Source of the DNA: Pedobacter sp. MC2016-14
GTDB lineage: Bacteria > Bacteroidota > Bacteroidia > Sphingobacteriales > Sphingobacteriaceae
Assembly (NCBI RefSeq): GCF_020991475.1
Contig: NZ_JAJMPA010000001.1
Span: 1,054,001 to 1,118,000, forward strand
Length of the DNA: 64,000 nucleotides
Direction: 5' to 3'
Of this stretch, positions 38,001 through 45,051 are shown in pieces. A program made the translations under genes and the position numbers. A model generated the notes under the pieces. That model searched no databases, was not told the DNA's origin, and saw nothing but the letters and a program-made list of their open reading frames with translations. Each line of letters opens with the position of its first letter. Position 1 is the stretch's first letter.

Positions 38001-38778
38001 CAAATGGATAAATACGACAGGCAAGATCGAGTTAGATGAAAATGGGGAGCCCATTTCTGTGATCGGAACAATTTTAGACATTACAGAATCAAAAAAGGAT
38101 GCCATTCGTAAAGATGATTTCATTGGAATGGTTAGTCATGAATTAAAAACACCATTAACCAGTCTGCATGGTTATGTTCAGCTTTTGGAGCGAAATGCGA
38201 AGAAAACTGAAGACCAGTTTGCTGAGCGCTCCTTGCAGAAAGTAGCGGGTTATGTAAAAAGGATGAGCGATATGATCAATGGCTTTCTCAACGTTTCAAG
38301 ACTGGAATCTGGAAAAATTCATTTGAACAGACAGCCTTTTGAATTTAATACATTGGTTTCGGAAATGGTTGAAGATGCCCTTTCGGTTTCCTCAGAAAGG
38401 GAGATCTTTTTTATGCCTGGAAATGAAGTAAGCGTAATTGGCGACCGTGATAAAATTGGCTCTGTGATTTCCAATTTACTAAGTAATGCCATAAAGTATT
38501 CCAAAGCGCAGATGCCAATTGTTGTCAGCTGTTTTTCTTCTGATGGTAAAATTACACTCGCTGTAAAAGATCAGGGTATGGGCATCAGTGCTACAGATGT
38601 GGAAAGGCTTTTCGATCGCTATTATCGGGTGGACAATCCGGAAATGACAAATATTTCCGGTTTTGGCATTGGCTTGTATTTATGCGCGGAGATTGTGCGT
38701 CGTCATAATGGAAAGATTTGGGCAGAAAGTGAACTGGGTATAGGCTCTACATTTCAGTTTGAGATTCCCGTACAATAA
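35062..38778 (+). CDS. Soluble hybrid sensor histidine kinase with two transmitter modules
   Basis: The 1238-residue protein has no membrane segment. Order: PAS-like region (about 20-165), GAF-like region (about 170-330), HisKA with His361 (SNVSHEFRTPL), HATPase with NLLSNAFKYT and DTGVGIPEKELPFMFQRF, and a receiver with Asp685 (LVLSDVMMP) and KPFSAAEL. Two PAS domains follow (about 770-880 and 890-1010), then a second HisKA with His1026 (GMVSHELKTPL) and a second HATPase (NLLSNAIKYS, GFGIGLYLCAEIVRRH). Two complete kinase cores around one receiver suggest internal phosphorelay or two inputs. An in-frame ATG lies 6 codons downstream of the chosen start. No separate response regulator gene is adjacent. 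Confidence 0.93.
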   Translation: MQSLFMTTESTEQFLSGGGEMGKLIRSMDWSKTALGPISSWPQSLRTSVSLCLSSTFPILIAWGPETIQIYNDSYRPICGAMHPESMGANFRICWESALEVVGDKFTRGQQGEGTYITDQQMFLFRYGYLEEAFMTFSFAPIRDESGGVGGIFHPITETTDKMLSARRTLSLRELAAAIGKAKTIEEIGNQTTEKYADYVNDLPFLLLYKYHAAENKAVLVNSAGLDEAVQLAQPEVDLNVDNPVRWPLAKCMEGPGLQVVDDLPDRFGDFACKPYPEAPHSAVLQAIYLSGQQEPFGFLVAGVSSRRALDEAYFGFYNLLGNTFNTAISNVYAYEQEQKRAEALAEIDRSKTAFFSNVSHEFRTPLTLMLGPLEDLLQKELDAEIQAPVEATHRNALRLLKLVNNLLDYSRVEAGRAKAAYQLIDLCEYTADLASSFRSIIETAGMTLEVNTKPFCTPVYADPQMWEKIVLNLLSNAFKYTLEGTIKVSLAQQDQWAVLEVSDTGVGIPEKELPFMFQRFHRVENTAGRTHEGTGIGLSLVHELVQLHGGEILVSSTIEKGSTFTVKIPTGKVHLPADHVFSEAKPIGSAGLKDAFLLEAASFLEGDRQEGTQVKMMADEAGFYAEHSPVIGQSTKVLIVDDNSDMRAYLSRLLSPYFTIDMATNGSHALQKIQDFDPDLVLSDVMMPVMDGKEMIQHIRRSRSKSRLPVIFLSARAGEEARIDGLEAGADDYLVKPFSAAELLTKIKAQIKISSTRSHAEQQLRKFFSEAPVAIALYRGPDHFIEMANEKMLQYWGRAEEQTIGKSLVEAIPEMKEQGFLAIMDKIYQTGERFVSAEIPVQVNRNGISETSYINLTIEALLDEDNRITGMTSVAADITEQVNARFELQKAKDTLELAMDASGMGIWQRDLKTAALKLSKRARSIHGIPLDLEISYLNSADTIIPEHRSRVLDVIEAAIRNRAVFNEDYQIIPMDGGKPKWINTTGKIELDENGEPISVIGTILDITESKKDAIRKDDFIGMVSHELKTPLTSLHGYVQLLERNAKKTEDQFAERSLQKVAGYVKRMSDMINGFLNVSRLESGKIHLNRQPFEFNTLVSEMVEDALSVSSEREIFFMPGNEVSVIGDRDKIGSVISNLLSNAIKYSKAQMPIVVSCFSSDGKITLAVKDQGMGISATDVERLFDRYYRVDNPEMTNISGFGIGLYLCAEIVRRHNGKIWAESELGIGSTFQFEIPVQ

Positions 38779-38789
38779 TTATCAATTTT

Positions 38790-40178
38790 CTATTGAGGAG
38801 CTGCGTGCGATGCTGTTACAGGGGAAAATTGCCCAACAACGGCACCTTTCAAGTCAAACAGTGTATACTCATCTTTTTTTAAAGAACCGATGTAACCGTT
38901 TTTGTGCTTCACAAGCTGTTCGGTAATACAACAGCTGGGCAGGTCGGCCGTCCACTCTATTTTCCCATTTTTGATGTTGAGTTTTTGGAGTTTATAATTT
39001 CTATTTTCACTGGCATCACCTTTCATTTGGATGATCAGCGTAGTGTCGTCTTCGTAGGCTATTTTTGGGAAGAAATAATTTCTGCCAGGTGTTAAGTCTT
39101 TGGCCCCCAATATGCGGCAGGAAGCTTCATTATATACGCCAAACAATGACTTCACATAGGGGTCGTTGCTGGTGTAAAAACCATTCCCGCCAGCGGCGAA
39201 GTAGTCCTTGAACCATGACATGCTGCCCGGTAGTTTCTTTGGGCCGGGTCCGTTATCCAGATAGCTTACTTTTAGCAGCTGGATTTTCTCATCCGGGAAG
39301 TCCGAACTTTCCGTACTGAAGGTGTGGTATATCTTTTTCCTGCCAGTGGGAAGTAAGTTCTTAAACCCCCATTCTGCCCGCGCCCGTTCATCTGTAGTGG
39401 CTTTGTAGACTTTTTGAATCAACGGATAGTAGTAATATTTTTTTCCGTCGTTGGTAGATACCACCAAAGCATCACCACGGTCGTCCGAGTCAAAATCGAC
39501 ACCCGCAATGCCGACTTCAAATTTTGGTTGTGTACTGAAGTAATTTTTCCCGGCATTCAGTAATCTAAAGCCATCTTTGTCTAACCGGTACAGCTGATCC
39601 TTCAGTATCACATATACATTGCCATCTGAAAAAGTCCTGAATTTGAACTTAGTACCCGACATTTCATTTTCAAGTTTCGCTTCCTTAATCAGCTTCTTGT
39701 TTACAGGATCATAGAACTGGAGGTAAACTCCCGTTTTTTGATAGTCTGCAGAGTCCTTGTACTCACGATGTATTACATTCATCACCACAGGTTCCTGGGT
39801 GGATGGTTTGCTAAAGGTGTAAGCCGTTATGGCCTCCTCTACAAAAGGTATGGGTTTTTCCTTTTGTTCTTCAGCTACCGCAGATATTACTGCACCACTA
39901 TTATTGGAAGGTGTAAATATATTGATCAGGAGATTGATCAGGAAAATTCCAACTACGACCACAACAATACCAGTAATTAGGTTTTTGGCCTGCTTTGGAT
40001 CCAGGATAGGTTTTTGGGCATTTGTATTGTGGTTATGGTTATAATTTACGGTGATGTCATCGTTATCCAAAAAGTATTCAGTCAGGCAATTGTTGCAACG
40101 GTATATTTCAGGCTTAATTTCTGTTTTTGCAGTACTTGAGCATTGCGGGCACTTAATTGCTTTAATTTCTTTAGCCAT
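38790..40178 (-). CDS. Zinc-ribbon membrane protein with large C-terminal domain
   Basis: I chose the ATG at 40178 (MAKEIKAIKCPQC, 462 residues); a longer in-frame start adds 19 residues that do not look conserved. The N-terminus has a zinc ribbon (CPQC ... CNNC, first 25 residues), then a short linker, a single membrane span (about residues 70-95, VVVVVGIFLINLLINIF), and about 350 residues with repeated short beta-motifs (VYVILKDQLYRLDKDG, KKYYYYPLIQKVYKATTD). The last part could be a beta-propeller outside the cytosol. Unknown function. The stop lies 11 bases from the convergent kinase stop. Confidence 0.75.
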   Translation of the reverse strand: MAKEIKAIKCPQCSSTAKTEIKPEIYRCNNCLTEYFLDNDDITVNYNHNHNTNAQKPILDPKQAKNLITGIVVVVVGIFLINLLINIFTPSNNSGAVISAVAEEQKEKPIPFVEEAITAYTFSKPSTQEPVVMNVIHREYKDSADYQKTGVYLQFYDPVNKKLIKEAKLENEMSGTKFKFRTFSDGNVYVILKDQLYRLDKDGFRLLNAGKNYFSTQPKFEVGIAGVDFDSDDRGDALVVSTNDGKKYYYYPLIQKVYKATTDERARAEWGFKNLLPTGRKKIYHTFSTESSDFPDEKIQLLKVSYLDNGPGPKKLPGSMSWFKDYFAAGGNGFYTSNDPYVKSLFGVYNEASCRILGAKDLTPGRNYFFPKIAYEDDTTLIIQMKGDASENRNYKLQKLNIKNGKIEWTADLPSCCITEQLVKHKNGYIGSLKKDEYTLFDLKGAVVGQFSPVTASHAAPQ

Positions 40179-40289
40179 TATTTTTGGGGCGGTTGATTGC
40201 AGTGCTGCTGCAAGTATTATACCATTAAATAACACTTACGCTCCCAACTAGGTACATTGAATTTACAAAGCAGCTTATCAAGGGATTAT

Positions 40290-40320
40290 TTTGGATATCC
40301 AAAAATTGTCTCTATATTCG
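40290..40320 (+). promoter_or_regulatory. Promoter of the lacI-type regulator gene
   Basis: TTTG at 40290-40293 is followed after 19 bases by TATATTCG at 40313-40320, one mismatch to TAnnTTTG. The motif bound by the regulator (40319-40332) overlaps the end of the -7 box and the predicted start site, so autorepression is likely. Confidence 0.6.
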
Positions 40321-40332
40321 GTTACGTACACG
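40319..40332 (-). promoter_or_regulatory. Putative LacI operator O1
   Basis: CGTGTACGTAACCG on the minus strand, 13 of 14 bases identical to the two copies upstream of susC. The core GTACGTAC-like dyad is typical of LacI family sites. Confidence 0.6.
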
Positions 40333-40357
40333 TTTTTGATGAAATACTTTCAAGACA

Positions 40358-41419
40358 ATGCAGAGCAATAAACCAGAATTGACAGGTGTTAAAGAGATAG
40401 CGAGGAGGGCCAATGTGTCTATCGGAACTGTTGACCGCGTTTTAAACAACCGCACGGGGGTTTCGGAGAAGACTAAAGCAAGGATTCTGGAAATTATTCA
40501 GGAGCTCGACTATCAACCCAATATCTTAGCCAGGAGGCTGGCTTCAAAAAAGACACTTAATATCGCGGTATTGATTCCTTCTGTATCATCCGAAACAAAT
40601 TATTGGCAGGCACCTCTGGAAGGGATCAACGAAGCTGAGGCTGAAGTTAAGCGCTATGGTATTACAATAGACAAGTATTTCTTTGATCAGAATGACAAAC
40701 AGTCCTTCATGGCCCAAACGGTGGAAATCCTTAAAAGGCCTCTCGACGGAGTGTTGATGGCGCCCATGTTTATGGAAGAATCAAGGGTGTTTGCAGACGA
40801 ATGCAAGAAATTAAATGTACCCTATTTGTTCATCAACTCAGATATACCCGGCCACAATAGCCTTTGTTATATAGGACCGGAATTGCACCAAAGTGGTTGC
40901 GTTGCGGCGGATTTGATCCGGTACCTGGTGGCGGAAACCGATGAAGTTTTAGTGGTCAATATTTCCAGGGAAATAGATAACCTCCACCATTTACTCAGAA
41001 AAGAGGAAGGATTTAGAGATTACCTGATCAAACACGAAAAAAAGAACCCGGTGGTAAAATTAGACATCAGGGATACCAGTTACCTTGCTGTTAAAAGAGA
41101 GCTCGCTGCTGTGTTGAACAGCCGTAACATAAAAGCCATCTTCGTGACCAATTCAAGAGTGTCATCTGTGGCGCAGTATTTAGAAGAATCAAATACCAAT
41201 GGCATTAAGCTGATTGGCTACGATTTTTTGGAAGAAAATATCGAATATCTAAAAAAGGGAATTATCGAATTTTTAATCAGTCAGAAGCCAAAAGAGCAAG
41301 GTTATAAAGGAATTATTACTTTGTATAACTATTTAGTGCATTCCATGCTGCTTGGTAAGACCCATTTTATGCCGATTGATATTATTACTAAAGAAAATTA
41401 CAGTTTTTACAAAAATTAA
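40358..41419 (+). CDS. LacI family transcriptional regulator of the GlcNAc locus
   Basis: The 353-residue protein has an N-terminal LacI helix-turn-helix (TGVKEIARRANVSIGTVDRVLNNRTGVSEKTKARI) with the hinge LARRLASKK, and a periplasmic-binding-protein-like sugar domain starting LNIAVLIPSVSSETNYWQAPLEGI. It precedes the SusCD-GH18-GH20-nag genes and three near-identical copies of its likely site flank its own promoter and the susC leader. Ligand is presumably a GlcNAc metabolite (inference). The stop is followed by a weak hairpin and T-run. Confidence 0.93.
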   Translation: MQSNKPELTGVKEIARRANVSIGTVDRVLNNRTGVSEKTKARILEIIQELDYQPNILARRLASKKTLNIAVLIPSVSSETNYWQAPLEGINEAEAEVKRYGITIDKYFFDQNDKQSFMAQTVEILKRPLDGVLMAPMFMEESRVFADECKKLNVPYLFINSDIPGHNSLCYIGPELHQSGCVAADLIRYLVAETDEVLVVNISREIDNLHHLLRKEEGFRDYLIKHEKKNPVVKLDIRDTSYLAVKRELAAVLNSRNIKAIFVTNSRVSSVAQYLEESNTNGIKLIGYDFLEENIEYLKKGIIEFLISQKPKEQGYKGIITLYNYLVHSMLLGKTHFMPIDIITKENYSFYKN

Positions 41420-41480
41420 TCGCCCTTTAACGCTATTTGGGCTGTTTTTTAAAATAAAACATATTATGTTTAAAATATAT

Positions 41481-41494
41481 CGTGTACGTACCCG
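41481..41494 (+). promoter_or_regulatory. Putative LacI operator O2
   Basis: CGTGTACGTACCCG, identical to O3. It lies just before the -7-like TACCTTAG at 41504, the position expected for blocking RNA polymerase. Confidence 0.65.
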
Positions 41495-41689
41495 AAAATT
41501 TACTACCTTAGCTTTTAGTACTTTATGAATCGTTCATTACTGTTCATAAAGCACTAAACTGAACCACTAAACCCACCCAAAATTATGAAAACCGCCATTC
41601 TATTTTCAGAACCACCCAAATTCAGTTCGAATCCTCGAAAATTACGATCAAAATTAGTTGATTTCTATAGATTGATTAATTTCTTTTTT

Positions 41690-41703
41690 CGTGTACGTAC
41701 CCG
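41690..41703 (+). promoter_or_regulatory. Putative LacI operator O3
   Basis: A second perfect CGTGTACGTACCCG, 209 bases after O2 and 153 before the susC ATG. It could serve as a second site for looping or a roadblock in the leader. Confidence 0.65.
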
Positions 41704-41856
41704 TTCTTACGCCGACGTATATATGTAAAGTGTGCTACGGCATTTATTAATAATGCTGGACGTTTACATTTTGCCGTTAATCCAACCTGTTGCTGGCTAT
41801 TGTGATGCTGCAACTGTTTTAACAAACCGATTTAAGATTAATTAATTTATAAAAAT

Positions 41857-44800
41857 ATGAGGATAAAATTTACCTTAAATAAATGCTTTTTGGCATACAT
41901 ACTAATCAATGTTATTGCGTATGCCCATCTTCCTTTTGCTATGGCACAGCAAGTAAAGACCGTAACAGGTGTTGTGAATAGCAAACAAGGTAACCAGACC
42001 TTGCCTGGTGTAAGCGTAAAAGTAAAAAATAGTGCAGTTGCCGTAATGACCAATACAAATGGCGTTTACAGCATTAAATGTAAAGATGCAGATGTGCTTG
42101 TGTTTTCGTCTGTTGGTTTTGAAGCTGTAGAAATTGCGGTTGGCAAAAAAACGGTGATCAACGCGACATTAAAAGATGATCCTAAATTGTTGAATGATGT
42201 TGTAGTTATTGGTTATGGAGCAGTAAAAAAAGCTGATTTAACCGGATCTGTAGGGCAGGTAAAAATGGCAGAGCTTGAAACAGCGCCTGTGATGTCTTTT
42301 GAGCAGGCCTTAGCGGGTCGCGTAGCCGGTGTACAAGTTTCTTCTTCCAGCGGTCAGCCAGGTAAAGAAGGCCTCAATATTGTAATCCGTGGAGCGGGTT
42401 CACTAACGCAAAGTAATGCGCCGTTATACGTGGTGGATGGTTTCCCTAACGAAAGTTTTGATGCAGGAACCTTAAATATGAATGACATAGAGTCCATTAA
42501 TATATTGAAAGATGCATCGGCAATAGCCATTTATGGTGCCAGAGGTGCAAACGGGGTCATCATTGTTGAAACGAAGAAAGGAAAAATCGGAGAGCCGGTC
42601 ATTACGTATAACGGTTCATTAGGTTTTCAGGATCTCAGGAAACGATTGGAGATGATGAAACCCTATGAATTTGTAAAGTATGAAATAGAAAGGGGATTTG
42701 GAGAAAGGTATTTGCAAGGTGATCCAGCAGATCCACTTGATGACCGTACACTCGACTATTATGCAAATGTGGCCGGTGTAGATTGGCAGGACGAGTTTTT
42801 TAGAACTGGTAAAACCAATATTCATAACCTGGCCGTTAGAGGGGGAACCGGACAAACACGATATTCGGTCTCAGGCTCTGTTTATGACAATGAGGCGGTG
42901 ATCATCAATACAGGCAATGGCAGGTATCAGGGAAGGATATCGCTGGATCAAACTATTAATAAGAAAATAAGAGGAGGGATCAACCTTAATTATAGTTCGC
43001 AAAGTTTCTTCGGTCGTGAGGCCAGTGCAACAAGCAGGGACAATGCCGCGGTTTCCAGCTATTTATTGTTTTCTGTTTTGGGATACAGGCCGGTAACAGG
43101 AAGTATCAGCTTCAATGAAGATGATTTTTTAAACAGCTTTACCGACTCGGAAGTGAGCGGAACAGATGATTACAGGGTAAACCCAATTCTTGCTACCAAT
43201 AACGAGTACAATAAAAGTATCATCAACAATTTAGCTACCAATGCTTTTGTACAATATGATATCATTAAAGGTCTAGCTTTGAAAAGCACAGTGTCTTTAA
43301 GCACTGGTAATTCTGTGAGGTCATATTTTTATAATGCCAATACTCCTCAGGGCAATCCCAATAACCCACAAAATAGTAAAGGACAATGGGGTGGTAAAGA
43401 CAATAGAAGCAATTATATATGGTCTAATGAAAATACCCTGACTTACAAAAAGACCATCAATAAAGACCATAGCTATGATGCTATGGTAGGTTTCTCTACC
43501 CAGAAAGGAAGCGTAAGGACTGATGGATTTTCTTCCATTAATGTTGGAAATCCTGCCTTAGGTGTGGACGGGCTTAGTGCGGGTACACCATTTAGTGCGG
43601 TAGCTACGGCTTCAGAATATACTCTTGAATCGTATTTGAGCAGGGTTAATTACAATTATAAATCTAAATACCTTTTTACGGCAACTTTCCGTGCAGATGG
43701 CTCTTCGAGGTTTCCGGAAGGTCAGCGCTGGGGTTATTTTCCTTCGGGAGCCCTTGCATGGAGGATGAGCAGCGAGCCTTTTATGAAAAGCCTCAGTTTT
43801 GTCAGTGATGCAAAACTGAGGGTAAGTTACGGCCTTACTGGCAACAACCGGGTTGACGACTATGCATCATTCAATTTATTAAACACGGTTATAGATGCTT
43901 CTTACTCATGGAACAATGGGTCGCCAACATTAGGTACTTATGTATCAAGACTTGGTAACAGTGATCTTAAATGGGAAACTTCAGCCCAAACAGATATTGG
44001 ATATGACCTTTCCTTGTTTAAAGGCAGGATAGAGCTTGTGGCTGATGTGTATAGAAAAGATACTAAAGACTTGCTGTTGAATGCGGCAATGCCAAGCCAT
44101 ACTGGTTTTACCACTGTTTATAAAAATATTGGTGCGATTAGAAATGAGGGGGTTGAGTTAACGTTGAATACAATAAACATCAAGACGAAGAACTTCTCCT
44201 GGCAATCTAATTTCAACATCACCTTTAACAAAAACAAGGTTTTAGCACTTACTGAAGGTGAAAGTAACCGCTTAGAAACCATACAGTGGTATCAGGCTTA
44301 TACCAGCACGCCACTTTACATTACCGAAGTCGGCCAGCCTGCCGGTCAGTTTTTGGGGTTCATTTGGGAAGGAAATTATCAATACAGTGATTTTGATGAA
44401 ACTGCCCCAGGAGTTTATAAATTGAAAACTGGTATTCCTAACAATGGAAATACAGCCGTACAACCAGGAGATATTAAATACAAAGACCTGAATGGTGATG
44501 GAACAGTTAATGATAATGACCGTACCATTATAGGCCGTGGAACACCAATCCACACCGGTGGTTTTTCAACTACTTTTAATTACAAAGGATTTAATTTGGG
44601 TGTTTTCTTCCAGTGGTCGTACGGTAACGATATCATCAATGCAAATAAAGTTTTATTTGAAGGTAGTTCATTGAATTTATTGAACCAGTTTGCCTCTTAC
44701 GAAAACAGGTGGACAACAGATAACCCGACTAATGAAAATTATAGGGTAGCAGGCTTCGGGCCTGCAGGCAGATATTCCAGTAAACTTATTGAAGACGGAT

Positions 44801-45039
44801 CATACTTAAGGTTAAAAACGCTAAGTATTGGCTATGATATTCCGGCGAAAATCCTGTCAAGGTTTAAAATCAAAAATTTAGGTTTTACAGCAGCTGCTCA
44901 AAACCTGCTAACCTGGACAAAGTACACGGGCTATGATCCGGAGGTGTCTACCAGGAACTCGGTACTCACACCGGGATTTGATTATTCGGCCTATCCAAAT
45001 GCCAGAACAATGGTTTTTGGCTTAAAGTTAACATTGTAA
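41857..45039 (+). CDS. SusC-like TonB-dependent receptor of the GlcNAc locus
   Basis: The 1060-residue receptor has a signal peptide ending at AMAQQ, a carboxypeptidase-like regulatory domain (VNSKQGNQTLPGVSVKVKN), then the plug (GYGAVKKADLTGSVGQV, LYVVDGFPNES, ASAIAIYGARGANGVIIVETKKG) and barrel. No STN domain is present, in line with control by the LacI regulator rather than by a sigma/anti-sigma pair. SusD starts 12 bases downstream. The enzymes that follow (GH18, GH20) point to GlcNAc-containing oligosaccharides as cargo. Confidence 0.95.
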   Translation: MRIKFTLNKCFLAYILINVIAYAHLPFAMAQQVKTVTGVVNSKQGNQTLPGVSVKVKNSAVAVMTNTNGVYSIKCKDADVLVFSSVGFEAVEIAVGKKTVINATLKDDPKLLNDVVVIGYGAVKKADLTGSVGQVKMAELETAPVMSFEQALAGRVAGVQVSSSSGQPGKEGLNIVIRGAGSLTQSNAPLYVVDGFPNESFDAGTLNMNDIESINILKDASAIAIYGARGANGVIIVETKKGKIGEPVITYNGSLGFQDLRKRLEMMKPYEFVKYEIERGFGERYLQGDPADPLDDRTLDYYANVAGVDWQDEFFRTGKTNIHNLAVRGGTGQTRYSVSGSVYDNEAVIINTGNGRYQGRISLDQTINKKIRGGINLNYSSQSFFGREASATSRDNAAVSSYLLFSVLGYRPVTGSISFNEDDFLNSFTDSEVSGTDDYRVNPILATNNEYNKSIINNLATNAFVQYDIIKGLALKSTVSLSTGNSVRSYFYNANTPQGNPNNPQNSKGQWGGKDNRSNYIWSNENTLTYKKTINKDHSYDAMVGFSTQKGSVRTDGFSSINVGNPALGVDGLSAGTPFSAVATASEYTLESYLSRVNYNYKSKYLFTATFRADGSSRFPEGQRWGYFPSGALAWRMSSEPFMKSLSFVSDAKLRVSYGLTGNNRVDDYASFNLLNTVIDASYSWNNGSPTLGTYVSRLGNSDLKWETSAQTDIGYDLSLFKGRIELVADVYRKDTKDLLLNAAMPSHTGFTTVYKNIGAIRNEGVELTLNTINIKTKNFSWQSNFNITFNKNKVLALTEGESNRLETIQWYQAYTSTPLYITEVGQPAGQFLGFIWEGNYQYSDFDETAPGVYKLKTGIPNNGNTAVQPGDIKYKDLNGDGTVNDNDRTIIGRGTPIHTGGFSTTFNYKGFNLGVFFQWSYGNDIINANKVLFEGSSLNLLNQFASYENRWTTDNPTNENYRVAGFGPAGRYSSKLIEDGSYLRLKTLSIGYDIPAKILSRFKIKNLGFTAAAQNLLTWTKYTGYDPEVSTRNSVLTPGFDYSAYPNARTMVFGLKLTL

Positions 45040-45051
45040 ATAGTTTATATC

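Larger units (their letters stand above)
41420..41856. other. Regulatory region upstream of the GlcNAc susC gene
   Basis: This 437-base stretch holds two putative LacI sites (41481-41494 and 41690-41703). TACCTTAG, one mismatch to the -7 consensus, is at 41504-41511 just after the first site. A leader hairpin (ATGTAAA / TTTACAT outer stem, GCATT / AATGC inner stem) lies at 41723-41769. A weak terminator-like hairpin (GCCC / GGGC followed by TGTTTTTT) is at 41422-41450. A 47-codon open frame from 41585 is discussed among the rejected items. Confidence 0.6.

Noticed and set aside
41585..41728. 47-codon open frame upstream of the GlcNAc susC (MKTAILFSEPPKF...)
   Set aside because: It runs through LacI operator O3 and the region looks regulatory. 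No ribosome-binding site or homologue recognised. A leader peptide is possible, but not supported enough to annotate.
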